From: Methylothermaceae bacteria B42
Lineage (GTDB): Bacteria; Pseudomonadota; Gammaproteobacteria; Methylococcales; Methylothermaceae
Length of the DNA stretch: 64,000 nucleotides
Assembly: GCA_001566965.1 (NCBI GenBank)
Contig: LSNW01000006.1
Span: forward strand, 60,171-124,170
Reading direction: 5' to 3'
Below the pieces are notes generated by a model. The model saw only the letters and a program-made list of their open reading frames with translations, had not been told where the DNA came from and did no database searches. Made by a program: the position numbers and the translations under genes. This document shows positions 46,797-57,400 of the stretch, in pieces (positions within the stretch are counted from its first letter, which is position 1; the number at the start of each line of letters is the position of its first letter).

Positions 46797-48995
46797 TGCC
46801 AAATTCGAATATTGGCTGGCTGCCGAGGCATTTCGAGCCTGGAGAAAACCGGCAAATTCATCGGCAACCACCGGCTTGCTGAAATAATATCCCTGAAAAA
46901 CATCACAACCGTATTCTTTCAGCAAGGCAAGCTGAGACGCATCCTCGACCCCTTCGGCAATCACCTCGTACCCCAAGGTATGTGCCATATCGATAATGGA
47001 TTTGACCAACGCGGCATCCGAGGGATCACTGGTGATATTTTTCACAAATGCACGGTCGATTTTCAGCACGTCAATGGGAAAATGGCGAAGCCGGGACAAG
47101 GAGGAATGACCCGTTCCAAAATCGTCGATAGCGATTTTAAATCCGGATTCCGATAAGGCGCGAAGACGGTCTATAGCGTGATCCGAATAGGTAGCCATGT
47201 CAGATTCGGTAATTTCCAGCTCTATGGAACAAGGCTCCACACCGCTCTCCCGGCAGGCCCGGGTAAATTCTTCTACCACGCTTTCCGACAAAATCTGATG
47301 GGGTGACACATTCACCGCCAGCCGGTATCCACACTCATCCCCGCTCAACCCAGCTTGACGCCAGCGGCGGATTTGCGATAAAGCCTCTTGAAACACCCAG
47401 CGGCCGATTTCCATAATCATGCCCCGTTCCTCGGCAATTTGGATAAAAATATCCGGCGGGATAACACCATGTTCTTTGTTGTTCCAGCGCAGCAATACCT
47501 CGGCACCAATCAGCTGGTCCTGGTGGTTTAACTGGGGTTGAAAAACCAGGTAAAGCTCATTGTTCGGAATCGCCCGCGCCAAAGCCAATCCCAAATCCCT
47601 GCGAAAGGCAACTTGGTTTTCCAGCGTCTGAGAATAAAATTCAAACCCACCTGAAGATTGTGTGCTGCAGTTGCCTAACGCAATGGAGGAACGTTCAAGA
47701 AGCGTCTCTGCATCTACTGTCTGGCCGTTGCCCCAAGCGACACCCATCATGTTTTCAAGCTTCAATTCATGTTGTTCAAAGAGAAAAGCAGGCGCCAATC
47801 TTGCCTTCACATCAGAAACCAGGCGCTTTGCGAAAGATTCCACGGTTTCGGTTTCACTCTCAAAAAGCACTCCGATCACAAATTTGCTCATGCCAGTGCG
47901 GGCTTTCACGCCCCCGGTAACGGCGCCACTAATCCGCAAGGCCGTTTCCTGTAGGATTGCATCACTCACCCGTCTCCCCAACCCGGAATTGATCTCATGA
48001 AAATAGGGTAGATCCAGGCTCAACACGATTACCTGGCTATCATTGTGCTTGGATTGAGTGAGTAACTCAGACACCTTTTCATGCAACAAGGCTTCATTGC
48101 CCAACCCAGTAAGCGCATCATAGTAAGCAAGGAAATGAATTTTTTCTTCCGCGACTTTGATGGGCATCAAATCAATATAAAAAGCCACAAAACGGCTTAC
48201 TTCATTTTGCGAATCCCGTAAAGCCAGTATCGTCAACCACTCAGGGTGAATGAGGCCATTTTTTCGCCGATTCCAAATCTCTCCCTGCCAAAACCCTTCT
48301 TCACGAAGCTGACGCGCCATTTCTTCATAGAATTCAGGTCCATGCCTGCCGGAACGCAAAAGGCTGGGAGTTTTACCAATGACTTCGTGAAGACGGTAGC
48401 CCGTGTTTTGTTCAAAAGCCTGATTGATCCAAAGTATTTTCATATTTTGATCAGTGATCAAAATATTCAAAGGACTGCGCGATAGAATCAAATCGCTCAG
48501 GCGTTTTTCTTCCTGGGTTTGGACCGAGTGGATTATCAGCGCCATGATACTGGCGAAGTTATGAAGAACGGCAACCTCCTCTTCACTTTCCAGATGCCCC
48601 ACATCTACGTAGAGCACCAACACCCCCAATAAGCTCTCCCCCCATTTGAGGGGCACCACATAATGACCGTGGTCCTGCATTCCATCAAAACTGATTTCGT
48701 GACGGTGGTCGACACAAGACACATGCAGAAGTTTTCCCGACCGCGCCACCCGCCCGCATAAACAATGGCCATAATTCACGATGGCGCAAGAATTTTGTAT
48801 CGCGGGGGACAAGTTGATATGGGTAATCATTTCTAACCGCTGATGCACTGGATCAGCAATAAAAACTCCCCCCGCATCGGTACCCAGCCATGGAAGTTCA
48901 AGAATTGTCTCTAAGATACTGCGGAGAATCTGGCTCAAATCCGAATGATCGGAAGCATCCATTCGGGCAATGGCTTTACTGAGCTGCTTTTCCAT
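46782..48995 (-). CDS. GAF-PAS-GGDEF-EAL cyclic-di-GMP phosphodiesterase
   Basis: A 737-residue signalling protein. A GAF domain lies at about 20-165 (SLLGVLVLYVDVGHLESEEEVAVLHNFASIMA). A PAS domain follows at about 170-290 (DQNMKILWINQAFEQNTGY). A GGDEF domain lies at about 295-455, where the active signature has changed to GMSKF, so it should not make c-di-GMP. The EAL domain has the catalytic residues: EVLLRW, NVSP, ELEITES, DDFGTG, LKID and EGVED. It is therefore likely a phosphodiesterase. There is no membrane segment. Inverted repeats upstream may be operators. Confidence 0.92.
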   Translation of the reverse strand: MEKQLSKAIARMDASDHSDLSQILRSILETILELPWLGTDAGGVFIADPVHQRLEMITHINLSPAIQNSCAIVNYGHCLCGRVARSGKLLHVSCVDHRHEISFDGMQDHGHYVVPLKWGESLLGVLVLYVDVGHLESEEEVAVLHNFASIMALIIHSVQTQEEKRLSDLILSRSPLNILITDQNMKILWINQAFEQNTGYRLHEVIGKTPSLLRSGRHGPEFYEEMARQLREEGFWQGEIWNRRKNGLIHPEWLTILALRDSQNEVSRFVAFYIDLMPIKVAEEKIHFLAYYDALTGLGNEALLHEKVSELLTQSKHNDSQVIVLSLDLPYFHEINSGLGRRVSDAILQETALRISGAVTGGVKARTGMSKFVIGVLFESETETVESFAKRLVSDVKARLAPAFLFEQHELKLENMMGVAWGNGQTVDAETLLERSSIALGNCSTQSSGGFEFYSQTLENQVAFRRDLGLALARAIPNNELYLVFQPQLNHQDQLIGAEVLLRWNNKEHGVIPPDIFIQIAEERGMIMEIGRWVFQEALSQIRRWRQAGLSGDECGYRLAVNVSPHQILSESVVEEFTRACRESGVEPCSIELEITESDMATYSDHAIDRLRALSESGFKIAIDDFGTGHSSLSRLRHFPIDVLKIDRAFVKNITSDPSDAALVKSIIDMAHTLGYEVIAEGVEDASQLALLKEYGCDVFQGYYFSKPVVADEFAGFLQARNASAASQYSNLASSLG

Positions 48996-49050
48996 TGTCG
49001 ATGCTGGATAAATTAGCTATGAAATGATTCAGCGGAGTCGCTCCCTCCCC

Positions 49051-49115
49051 TAATCCAGGATTAAGCATGGGCAAAATTTTCCGTCGTCTATACAATTACT
49101 TATAAAATATAGACG
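49051..49115 (-). promoter_or_regulatory. Inverted repeats upstream of the EAL gene
   Basis: Two dyads lie 56-120 bases upstream of the gene at 46782-48995: TAATCCAGGATTA (49051-49063) and CGTCTATA-N15-TATAGACG (49085-49092, 49108-49115). The region is AT-rich, as expected of a promoter. No known consensus fits. They could be operator sites or a hairpin in the leader. Confidence 0.35.
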
Positions 49116-49205
49116 TTAATCTGAATTAAGCTAAAAAAGGCAACTACTCGACCCTGCCGGAAGAAGGTCCCAGGGTGGTCTGTGGAGAAAGTGTCTTCCC
49201 GATTC

Positions 49206-49880
49206 TTATTCCGGTTCATCCAACAACTCAGGCCGGCTGGCCTGTTGTTCGCCGTCAATTTCAATCACATAATCAAAACCATCTTCCCCGAAACGCTCCT
49301 GTAATCTTTGCAGCACATAGCGGACGGTTTTCATATCGTCGTTGGGGCCTTGAATGTAGCATGGCTTGCCTTCGCGCCCGTATTCAAATTCGGTCTCGCA
49401 ACTGGCGGCATCGGCATCGCCAAATAGTTTTTCCGCCCGCCAGTAGTCATCGGCAGGTTCAAATCCCAGGCTTTCGGCATAGGCCTGCGCGCCTTGTAAA
49501 AGTTTTCTGGCGCAGCAGGGATCGACTTCCCTGATGGCCTGGTCTTCATCGGTTTTGGTCAGTAAAGGTTTGAGTTTGGAAATGTAATCGGCCTTTTTCA
49601 TGACGGTAAAAAAAGCTTCCTTGACTCCCAGACAATAAATATCCACCACAAAGGCGCTGACTGCCACTTCGGCATAGGGGGTCTCCCGGGCCAATAAGAC
49701 GCTGCCCATCCCCACCTTTTGCAAACTGTCACCCATTAAACATTCCATAATGGGGTATTCCAGATACTTCTCCGGCCGCAGGCCCTTGACTTGCCCCTTG
49801 TTCCTGGAAGTCACTTTCTGCTTGCGCTTTTGCGCCTTGCGTTGCAGTTTTTTTTGTCGTTTTTTCGCGTCAACCGCCAT
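49206..49880 (-). CDS. Conserved hypothetical protein with a basic N-terminal tail
   Basis: The protein has about 224 residues from MAVDAKKRQKK at 49880, overlapping the end of lspA by 11 bases. The first 30 residues are strongly basic (KKLQRKAQKRKQKVTSRNKGQ), which suggests nucleic-acid or ribosome contact. The body has a recognisable conserved DPCCARKLLQGAQAYAESLGF and GKPCYIQGPNDDMK, and several Cys. I recall this as a widespread family of unknown function but cannot name it. The C-terminal tail is acidic. It follows lspA in the same direction. Confidence 0.75.
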   Translation of the reverse strand: MAVDAKKRQKKLQRKAQKRKQKVTSRNKGQVKGLRPEKYLEYPIMECLMGDSLQKVGMGSVLLARETPYAEVAVSAFVVDIYCLGVKEAFFTVMKKADYISKLKPLLTKTDEDQAIREVDPCCARKLLQGAQAYAESLGFEPADDYWRAEKLFGDADAASCETEFEYGREGKPCYIQGPNDDMKTVRYVLQRLQERFGEDGFDYVIEIDGEQQASRPELLDEPE

Positions 49881-50373
49881 GTTTACCCTCTTCTCCAATC
49901 AAATGTTCGCGCCGCCTGAAACCATCCCAAAGTAGCAGGATAACCCCTATGGTTATGGCCGAATCGGCGACGTTAAAAGCAGGCCAGTGCCAATTTTGAA
50001 TATAAAAATCCAGAAAATCAATGACATAACCGTAAGCCGCGCGGTCAATGAAATTTCCCAGCGCGCCCCCCAATACCAGGGACAATCCCGCGGCGGTGAG
50101 GACTTCGTCATCCTTCAAACGCCACATCCAAACCAGGATAGCCATGCTGGCCACCACCGCCAGTCCCAAAAAAAACCACCGCTGCCAACCCCCCGCACCG
50201 GCCAGAAAACTGAATGCCGCTCCGGTGTTTCGAACATAGGTCAGGTTAAAAAACGGCCACACGGGAATGGATTCGTGTAGCCGTAATGTGGATACCACCC
50301 ACCACTTGGTGAGCTGGTCGAGCACAATCACAGCCACGGACAAACCCAACCATTTTACGTGCCTACATTTCAT
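49870..50373 (-). CDS. lspA: Lipoprotein signal peptidase (type II)
   Basis: LspA removes the signal peptide from lipidated prolipoproteins in the inner membrane. The 167-residue protein has four membrane helices and the two catalytic Asp motifs: GALGNFIDRAAYGYVIDFLDF and FNVADSAITIG. NLTYVRNTGAAFS is also typical. It follows ileS in the usual order ribF-ileS-lspA but is separated from it by an inserted repeat element that starts 5 bases before the ATG. The expected ribosome site has been replaced; only a weak GGTG is left. Confidence 0.95.
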   Translation of the reverse strand: MKCRHVKWLGLSVAVIVLDQLTKWWVVSTLRLHESIPVWPFFNLTYVRNTGAAFSFLAGAGGWQRWFFLGLAVVASMAILVWMWRLKDDEVLTAAGLSLVLGGALGNFIDRAAYGYVIDFLDFYIQNWHWPAFNVADSAITIGVILLLWDGFRRREHLIGEEGKHGG

Positions 50374-50377
50374 GGGG

Positions 50378-50658
50378 TTTCACCGCAGAGACGCAGAGGG
50401 CGCAGAGTTTTTAATGTGATATCTGCAAAGGTATTCATTTTGAAAAGTATTTTAGTTTATTTGATGCAACAAAGGGCGTTCCGGTTTTCCTTCCGAGGGA
50501 CGCCATGAACCCATCCATGGGGGCTTGATGGCGGCCATCCAGGCCGCCAACACCCTCGGAAGGAAAACCGGAACGCCCCGGTTAGGCAGCTTTTCTGCTG
50601 CAATGCTCCATAAAATGATGGAATCAATTTCTGCGCTCTCTGCGTCTCTGCGGTGAAT
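50378..50658. repeat. Nested inverted-repeat element between ileS and lspA (copy 2)
   Basis: The left end TTTCACCGCAGAGACGCAGAG (50378) and the right end, the reverse complement of TTCACCGCAGAGACGCAGAG (to 50658), match copy 1 at 8854-8994. Inside is a second inverted pair, 26 bases long and perfect: GGGCGTTCCGGTTTTCCTTC... at 50474-50499 and its complement at 50553-50578. The 53-base loop between them contains GGCGGCC/GGCCGCC. This looks like one repeat element inserted into another. It separates lspA from ileS. Confidence 0.8.
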
Positions 50659-50666
50659 ATAAAGAA

Positions 50667-53495
50667 TCAAGCATACCGCCGGACTTCCCCAGGCCCTTCC
50701 ACATTTTCCACGCAACGTCCACATAATTGCGGGTGTTGTGGATTCGAGCCCACATCCGCCCGCCGATGCCAGCAGCGGACGCACTTTTCATGGCTGGAAG
50801 GTTCTACCAGAATTTTCAGCCCTTCCAATTCCAGTGCTGACTCGGCACCTGAAGGGACCTGTTCCAGTGGCATCAGCTTGGCTTCGGAGGTAATCAGGAC
50901 GAAGCGTAATTCGTCTTCCAGTCTCTGAAGCAGATCATAGAGAGAACTCCCGCAGTACAAGGTGACTTCCGCATCCAGGGAAGATCCAATCCCCCCCCGC
51001 TCGCGCAGTTTTTCCAATTCCCGCGAGACTTCTTCCCGCACCGCCATCACCTGTTCCCAAAACTTGCGGTTCATCGAGCTGGTTTCTGGCAATGGTTGCA
51101 GGCCCCGATACCATTCGGTCAAAAATACGGATTCGGCCCGCTCCCCTGGCATGAATTCCCAAATCTCATCGGCGGTAAAACTCAAAATCGGCGCCAGCCA
51201 GCGCACCAAACCTTCTGCGATATGGTACATGGCGGTCTGGGCGGAACGGCGCGCCAGGCTGTCAGTCTGGCAGGTGTATTGGCGATCCTTGATCACATCC
51301 AGATAAAAGCTGCCCATATCCACGGCGCAGAAATGATGCACCTTTTGATAAACCTGGTGGAATTGAAATTTTTCGTAGGCTTCAATCACTTCCTGTTGCA
51401 ACAGCCAGGCCCGATCCACCGCCCATTGATCCAGGGGCAACATATTTTCATGGGGAATGGCATGACTGGCCGGATCGAAGCCGGTCATATTGGCCAAAAG
51501 ATAGCGGGCGGTATTGCGCAAACGCCGGTATACGTCCGACGTGCGCTTGAGGATTTCATCGGAGACCGCCATTTCCCCCCGGTAGTCGGTGGCCGACACC
51601 CAAAGCCGGAGTACATCGGCGCCCAACCGGTCCATGACCTGTTGGGGCGCGACCACGTTACCGCGGGACTTGGACATCTTGTAGCCCTTTTCGTCCACGG
51701 TGAACCCGTGAGTCAGTACCGCCCGATAGGGGGCGCAGTCGTTCATCGCCACTGAGGTCAACAGGGATGATTGGAACCAGCCCCGGTGCTGGTCGGAACC
51801 TTCCAAATACAAATCAGCGGGAAAGTCCAGTTCTTCGCGGCGACGCAGCACACACTCGTGGGTGACGCCGGAATCGAACCAAACGTCGAGAATATCGTTG
51901 ATCTTGTCGTACTGCTCTGCTTCCTCGCCCAGAATTTCCGCCGGATCTAATTCGAACCAGGCATCGATGCCTTGTTCGTCCATGCGCTGGGCGACCTGTT
52001 CGATAATTTCCACCGTCTTCGGGTGCAGCTCGCCAGTTTCCTTGTGCACGAATACTGCAATCGGCACCCCCCAATTACGCTGGCGGGAAATACACCAATC
52101 GGGACGGTTTTCCACCATGGCCTCGATGCGGGCTTGCCCCCAATCGGGAATCCACTGGACTTTCTCGATTTCCTCCAGGGCGCGCTGGCGCAGGCCCTTG
52201 TCATCCATGGAAATGAACCACTGGGGGGTGGCGCGGAAGATGATCGGCGTCTTATGACGCCAGCAATGGGGGTAGCTGTGCTCGATGACTTCTTCGTGAA
52301 TCAGCGCCCCATGTTCCTTGAGCACTTCAATCACATGGTCGTTGGCGGTGAACACGTGTTCGCCGGCAAAATATTCAGTGCTCGGCAGAAAACAGCCGTT
52401 GCTGTCCACCGGATTTTCCACTGGCAAGCCATATTGCTGGCCCACCACGTAGTCATCCTGACCGTGACCTGGCGCGGTATGAACGGCGCCGGTGCCTGCT
52501 TCCAGGGTCACATGCTCTCCCAAAATAATGGGCACCTGGCGCTGATAAAAAGGATGTTGAAGCCTCACCCCTTCCAGATCCTTGCCCCGGCAGTAGGCAA
52601 TTACCCGGTAATTCTCGATGCCATAGCGATCCATGACATCTTTCAGCAGACCTTCGGCAATCAACAGCCGTTCGGGGCCTTGCTCTGTCCGGCACTGAAC
52701 GAGCGCATATTCCAGTTCCGGGTGCAACGCAACCGCCTGGTTGGCGGGCAGGGTCCAGGGAGTGGTGGTCCAGATCACCACCGATACAGGCCCTTCACCT
52801 TCGTGATCGGGCACATGATGACAACGGGACAGAAAATCCTGCTCGTCCACTACTTTGAAACGCACGTCAATGGCGGGCGAGCGTTTGTTTTCGTATTCCA
52901 CCTCGGCTTCCGCCAAGGCAGAACCGCAATCGGTGCACCAGTACACCGGTTTGGCACCGCGGCTCAAGTGGCCATTGGCGACAATCTTGCCGAATGACCG
53001 CAGAATATCCGCCTCAAACCTGGGTGCCATGGTGAGATAGGGGTGCTCCCAGTCGGCCACGCCCCCCAAGCGGATAAAATCCTTGCGTTGCAATTCCACC
53101 TGGGACTGGGCGTACTGGCGGCATGCCTTGCGGAATTCCGTGGGAGTCACTTTAACCCCTGCCTTGCCCACTTTCTTTTCCACCATCAATTCAATGGGTA
53201 AACCGTGGCAATCCCAGCCCGGTACGTAAGGCGCATCGAAACCGCTCAAGGCCTTGGCTTTGACAATAAAGTCCTTGAGAATCTTGTTGACCGCGTGGCC
53301 AATGTGAATCATGCCATTGGCGTAGGGTGGGCCATCGTGGAGGACAAATTTGGGCCTGCCGGCAAAGACTTCCCGGATTTTTTGATAGAGGCCCATGGCC
53401 TGCCAGCGTTTTAACCTTTCCGGCTCGCGCTTGGCCAAGTTGCCGCGCATGGGAAAATCGGTTTTGGGTAAATTCAGGGTTTGTTTGTAATCCAT
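50667..53495 (-). CDS. ileS: Isoleucyl-tRNA synthetase
   Basis: IleS charges tRNA-Ile. The 942-residue protein has the HIGH motif in [20 protein letters not shown] and KMSKS in [16 protein letters not shown]. The CP1 editing domain ([18 protein letters not shown]) is present. The C-terminal zinc finger [28 protein letters not shown] is typical of the bacterial type. Its start overlaps ribF by 22 bases. Confidence 0.98.
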   Translation of the reverse strand: MDYKQTLNLPKTDFPMRGNLAKREPERLKRWQAMGLYQKIREVFAGRPKFVLHDGPPYANGMIHIGHAVNKILKDFIVKAKALSGFDAPYVPGWDCHGLPIELMVEKKVGKAGVKVTPTEFRKACRQYAQSQVELQRKDFIRLGGVADWEHPYLTMAPRFEADILRSFGKIVANGHLSRGAKPVYWCTDCGSALAEAEVEYENKRSPAIDVRFKVVDEQDFLSRCHHVPDHEGEGPVSVVIWTTTPWTLPANQAVALHPELEYALVQCRTEQGPERLLIAEGLLKDVMDRYGIENYRVIAYCRGKDLEGVRLQHPFYQRQVPIILGEHVTLEAGTGAVHTAPGHGQDDYVVGQQYGLPVENPVDSNGCFLPSTEYFAGEHVFTANDHVIEVLKEHGALIHEEVIEHSYPHCWRHKTPIIFRATPQWFISMDDKGLRQRALEEIEKVQWIPDWGQARIEAMVENRPDWCISRQRNWGVPIAVFVHKETGELHPKTVEIIEQVAQRMDEQGIDAWFELDPAEILGEEAEQYDKINDILDVWFDSGVTHECVLRRREELDFPADLYLEGSDQHRGWFQSSLLTSVAMNDCAPYRAVLTHGFTVDEKGYKMSKSRGNVVAPQQVMDRLGADVLRLWVSATDYRGEMAVSDEILKRTSDVYRRLRNTARYLLANMTGFDPASHAIPHENMLPLDQWAVDRAWLLQQEVIEAYEKFQFHQVYQKVHHFCAVDMGSFYLDVIKDRQYTCQTDSLARRSAQTAMYHIAEGLVRWLAPILSFTADEIWEFMPGERAESVFLTEWYRGLQPLPETSSMNRKFWEQVMAVREEVSRELEKLRERGGIGSSLDAEVTLYCGSSLYDLLQRLEDELRFVLITSEAKLMPLEQVPSGAESALELEGLKILVEPSSHEKCVRCWHRRADVGSNPQHPQLCGRCVENVEGPGEVRRYA

Positions 53496-54427
53496 TGGTT
53501 TTCCTGAGATTGCAATAAATTCCGGGCCTTGGCCACGTCGTTTTCAATTTGTTTTCGCAGCGCCTCCAGGGAAGGAAAGCGCATTTCCTCCCGGATTTTA
53601 TGGTGAAAGAACACTTCCACCATCCGGCCGTAGATGTCACCATCGAAATCAAACAAATGCACTTCTAAAAGCACCTTTTGATTACCTTCCACCGTCGGCC
53701 GGATGCCTACATTGGCCACCCCAGGCCAAGGCTTATCATTCACGCCACTGACGGTCACGGCAAATACGCCGGAAATCGGGCTTTTCTTCCGCGACAGATT
53801 AATATTGGCGGTGGGAAATCCCAAATCCCGGCCCCGCTGGGCCCCGGAAACCACTCTGCCACAGAACGAATAAGGTCGCCCCAGCAGGGTTTCCGCCAGC
53901 CTCAAATCCCCCTGCTCCAGCGCCCGGCGGATGGCCGTGCTGCTGACACGAATGCCATTGAGTTCAAAGGTTGGCGTTGATACCACATCGAAGCCGTTGC
54001 GCGCCCCCACCTGCTGCAGAAGATGAAAATCGCCTTCCCTTCCCCGGCCAAAATGAAAATCATCCCCCACCACCAGATGCTTGACGCCCAATTTGTCCAA
54101 CAACACCTGGTTGATGAATTCCAGCGCCGACAACGAGGCCAGCGACCGGTCAAATTTCAGCGGCATCACCCAGTCCACCGGCAATTCCTTGAGCCGCGCC
54201 AGCTTTTCCCGCAACCGGGTCAGCCGCGCAGGTGCCTTGTCTCCAAGAAAATATTCCAGGGGCTGGGGCTCGAATAATACCACGGTTACTGGCAGCCCCA
54301 AGCGTTTGCCCTTACTGGCCAAGGCTTCGATCACATGGCGATGGCCAAGATGCACACCGTCAAAATTGCCGATGGTGGCAACTGTACCGTTCAATTGAGG
54401 GTAACGCCGGGGCTTGATTAAACGCAT
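53474..54427 (-). CDS. ribF: Bifunctional riboflavin kinase/FAD synthetase
   Basis: RibF phosphorylates riboflavin to FMN and adenylates FMN to FAD. An N-terminal FAD synthetase domain ([36 protein letters not shown]) precedes the flavokinase domain ([27 protein letters not shown]). I set the start at 54427 ([14 protein letters not shown]), matching the family N-terminus, giving 317 residues. Two further in-frame ATG codons lie upstream. It is the first gene of ribF-ileS-lspA. Confidence 0.96.
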   Translation of the reverse strand: MRLIKPRRYPQLNGTVATIGNFDGVHLGHRHVIEALASKGKRLGLPVTVVLFEPQPLEYFLGDKAPARLTRLREKLARLKELPVDWVMPLKFDRSLASLSALEFINQVLLDKLGVKHLVVGDDFHFGRGREGDFHLLQQVGARNGFDVVSTPTFELNGIRVSSTAIRRALEQGDLRLAETLLGRPYSFCGRVVSGAQRGRDLGFPTANINLSRKKSPISGVFAVTVSGVNDKPWPGVANVGIRPTVEGNQKVLLEVHLFDFDGDIYGRMVEVFFHHKIREEMRFPSLEALRKQIENDVAKARNLLQSQENQWITNKP

Positions 54428-54474
54428 ACTGCCCATTTCATTCATGAAACGGGCATTTTAGCAAAATGAATAGC

Positions 54475-57400
54475 TTACTGACGCGGAACTGTTAGATCAA
54501 TTTCCATGCCGTTATTAAATTTTACTTTCACCCCATCAGCGCGGTCAGGAAAAATCAGGGAAAGGGAACGATCATCCCCTATTATGCGGCAGCCTATGGT
54601 TTCTCCAGCTTGCAAGGGAAGAACCTGGGTTTGATTTTCCTCCCCCCTAAGGGAAGGTTTGAGCACCATTAGAAATTTATCTCGCTCCTGAGGTTGCGGA
54701 GGGGTGATTTCCACCCGCCAACGGCCAGGCTCTGGTGGATTTTTTGGGGATTTCCTGACAGTTTCCCAAACAGCGCCGTTCTCATCGTAATTGATCCCAT
54801 CCACCCAAAATTCATAGCCTTCACCACCTATGGGCTCCAAACGAGCTTTTTTGGGAAACAACACCTCCACGGCCATTTGCCCTCCCCGCCGAAATTGCTT
54901 TGGATTGGCCATGACATCGACAGTAAAGCCCGAAGCGGTTAAAAGAGGCATTTGGATGGTATGAACCAAAGAACGCTTGATAAAAGAAGCATTGGTTGAA
55001 GTAATGTCATCATAGATAACGACAACATCTGCCCGGCGATCATAAAGGAAAGTTCTCCAGTAACGCTTGACCCGGCAGGTCCGGTTATAAAAATCACCCC
55101 GCCCACAATTGGCATTAGTATAGGCGGGCGTCAGTTCCGCCACCGCAACCACCAAATCATTGCCCGCATAATACCGGGCTATATGGCCGGTATGATAGGT
55201 TTGCCTTTGATTCAACCAGTCTATCACATCCAGGGGCGCCCGCTTTCCCCATCCCGAACCTACTCGCCTTTGACCCCCGTCGTTTGCAATTGGCCGGGGC
55301 GGCTTTTTATTCTTCTCTGGCATGGGCGCCGTATCTTCAGGATCAGTCACTGTAATGACATTATGCGCAATGGTTTGATAGGTATAGTTCATATGGTGAT
55401 CAGATCCATAGCCTGGGCCATACAACCCACTGTCTATGGCCAAAGGTCCACCTTTATATAAAGTAAACGCTCCCTGGTCCAAGTGGCTATGGGACCAAAA
55501 ATTATCTCCCGCCTTGAAAGTGACATAAGTTGCATCATCAGTCCAATCGCTGCGGGCAATCACCATGCCGATTCCGTCAAAATGCTTTTGCAGGGGCAGC
55601 CGGTGAATGGCATCAGGATCGCATAAACTTTCATCAGGCAACGGTCCCCAAGGCCAGGCTGATGAGTGAAAAAAAGGCTTGCAGCCAAAAAAACTATAGG
55701 CCGCTTTGTGACGATATTCGATAGCCAGGGCATACCTCTCTGGCACCCATCTGTCGAAAAATCTGGCATCTCCCCAACGCATGTGAGTATGGTCTGGGCG
55801 AAGGCGGTAGATCAAAAAATCCAAAAATCCGCGAATGCCGCGGTTAGCGCGCAATAAATCTTCGCCCGTCGCACTACGCCACATAGCGGGAACGCTGTAA
55901 ATCGCCTTGCCAATGCCAATCCCTACATATTCACCCCCTTCGTGCCAACCGCCATTGTTGCCCATCACTTGACGCCAAACGGGCAATACCCGGTTTTTCC
56001 AAAAATCATAACTAAATGCCAGACACTGCTTCCCTTCGGGATGATCTCCATAAAGTACAAGGGAAACCGCCATCAAGGCCTGGAAGGTGCTGTTATACAA
56101 ATAAACATTGTAGGGAGACAATGCATTATCACGGATGCGCTGGATCAAATACCGGCATCCTTCGGCTAATTTTTCCTGCAGTTTTGCCCGTTGTATTGGG
56201 GAAAACCGCAAATAAAGCCAATCGTATAGCATCGCCATGGGCATGGCCTGAATATGCCCCCGCCAGGAGTATTTCATCGCGGTCAATCTTTGGGTCAACA
56301 CCTCAAAATCAATATTTGAGGGTTCGATTAAGCCCATCATGGCGATCGCATTAAAATCACCGCTGCCATGCTTCGCTTTTTTCTTGAGGGATTGTAAATA
56401 ATGGGGATCGTGCCTTTGAAGTGCTATCCATTCCGCCGGTGAAGGGGCTGGCAGCCTAGGATGGATATAGTCAAAGCCGGGTAAGGGAGGCAGTGTTAAT
56501 TGCTTGGGATCAGGGTATTTCGCGCTCTCATAGCTAGGCGAGTCAGTAGCCTTTTGAGAAAGAAGAAAAACGGTGCCCGCCATACTGCCACCAGCCAATG
56601 CTATCCAGAGCCAGATTTGACTAGGCACGGAAACGGCAGTTGAGTTCGCTGGCTGCTGATAAGCTACTTCCGGCCGGCGTTTGACCCAAAACCACGCAAA
56701 CCACCAAGCACCCACCGCCATAAAAACATCGGTAATATCCGGATAGCGGCCCGGTACAAATTGCTGTTGCCACTCAATAAAAAATTCCAGCGCAAACAAC
56801 GCGATTGCGCCAATCACTATAAAAAAGCCATGCTTTCTTTCCTGAGTGGACGACAAGAGAAAAAATGCCATCGCCATCGCTGGCCATACCGATAAAAGCA
56901 GATCAATCAAACCGGAAATGCCGTTTTGTTGGCCAGCAAAGGGAATCCAATTAAAAGCGTGGAGGACTGGCAAACTATCATCCTTGCCTTCAAACAGACC
57001 ATGGATTACTTCAGCAGCGGCGAGCATGGCAATTGCCAAAAAACAGCCACCCCTGGAACGGGATAGTGGACGGATTAACAGCAAAAGCACACTGGCAAGA
57101 CCTAACCCTACCAAAGATTCCCCACTCAATTGCCGCTCCACAACCACGATCTTGGCTAGTAAAACAGCAGCCACCAAAACCACAAAAAGACGGAAAAACG
57201 ACACGTCAGGTTTGACAATGCGGGATAGTAACAATCCCAGCACAGTCAAATTGAAGACGTATGCGGCGACCTTGTATCCATCCAAAACCTTGGGATTGTG
57301 TAGCGCCCGCCAAACTGGTTTCACGCCATCCTTAAGATTTCCAAGGTCCAGGGAAGGCACTAAAGGCATCAATTCCGACAACATCCAGAAGCCGAAAATC

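Noticed and set aside
50452..50784. Open frame across the ileS-lspA spacer
   Set aside because: It reads through the inverted-repeat element and the 3' end of ileS; there is no evidence of a real protein.
51972..52997. 341-codon open frame antisense to ileS
   Set aside because: It overlaps a well-supported ileS and shows low-complexity translation without known motifs.
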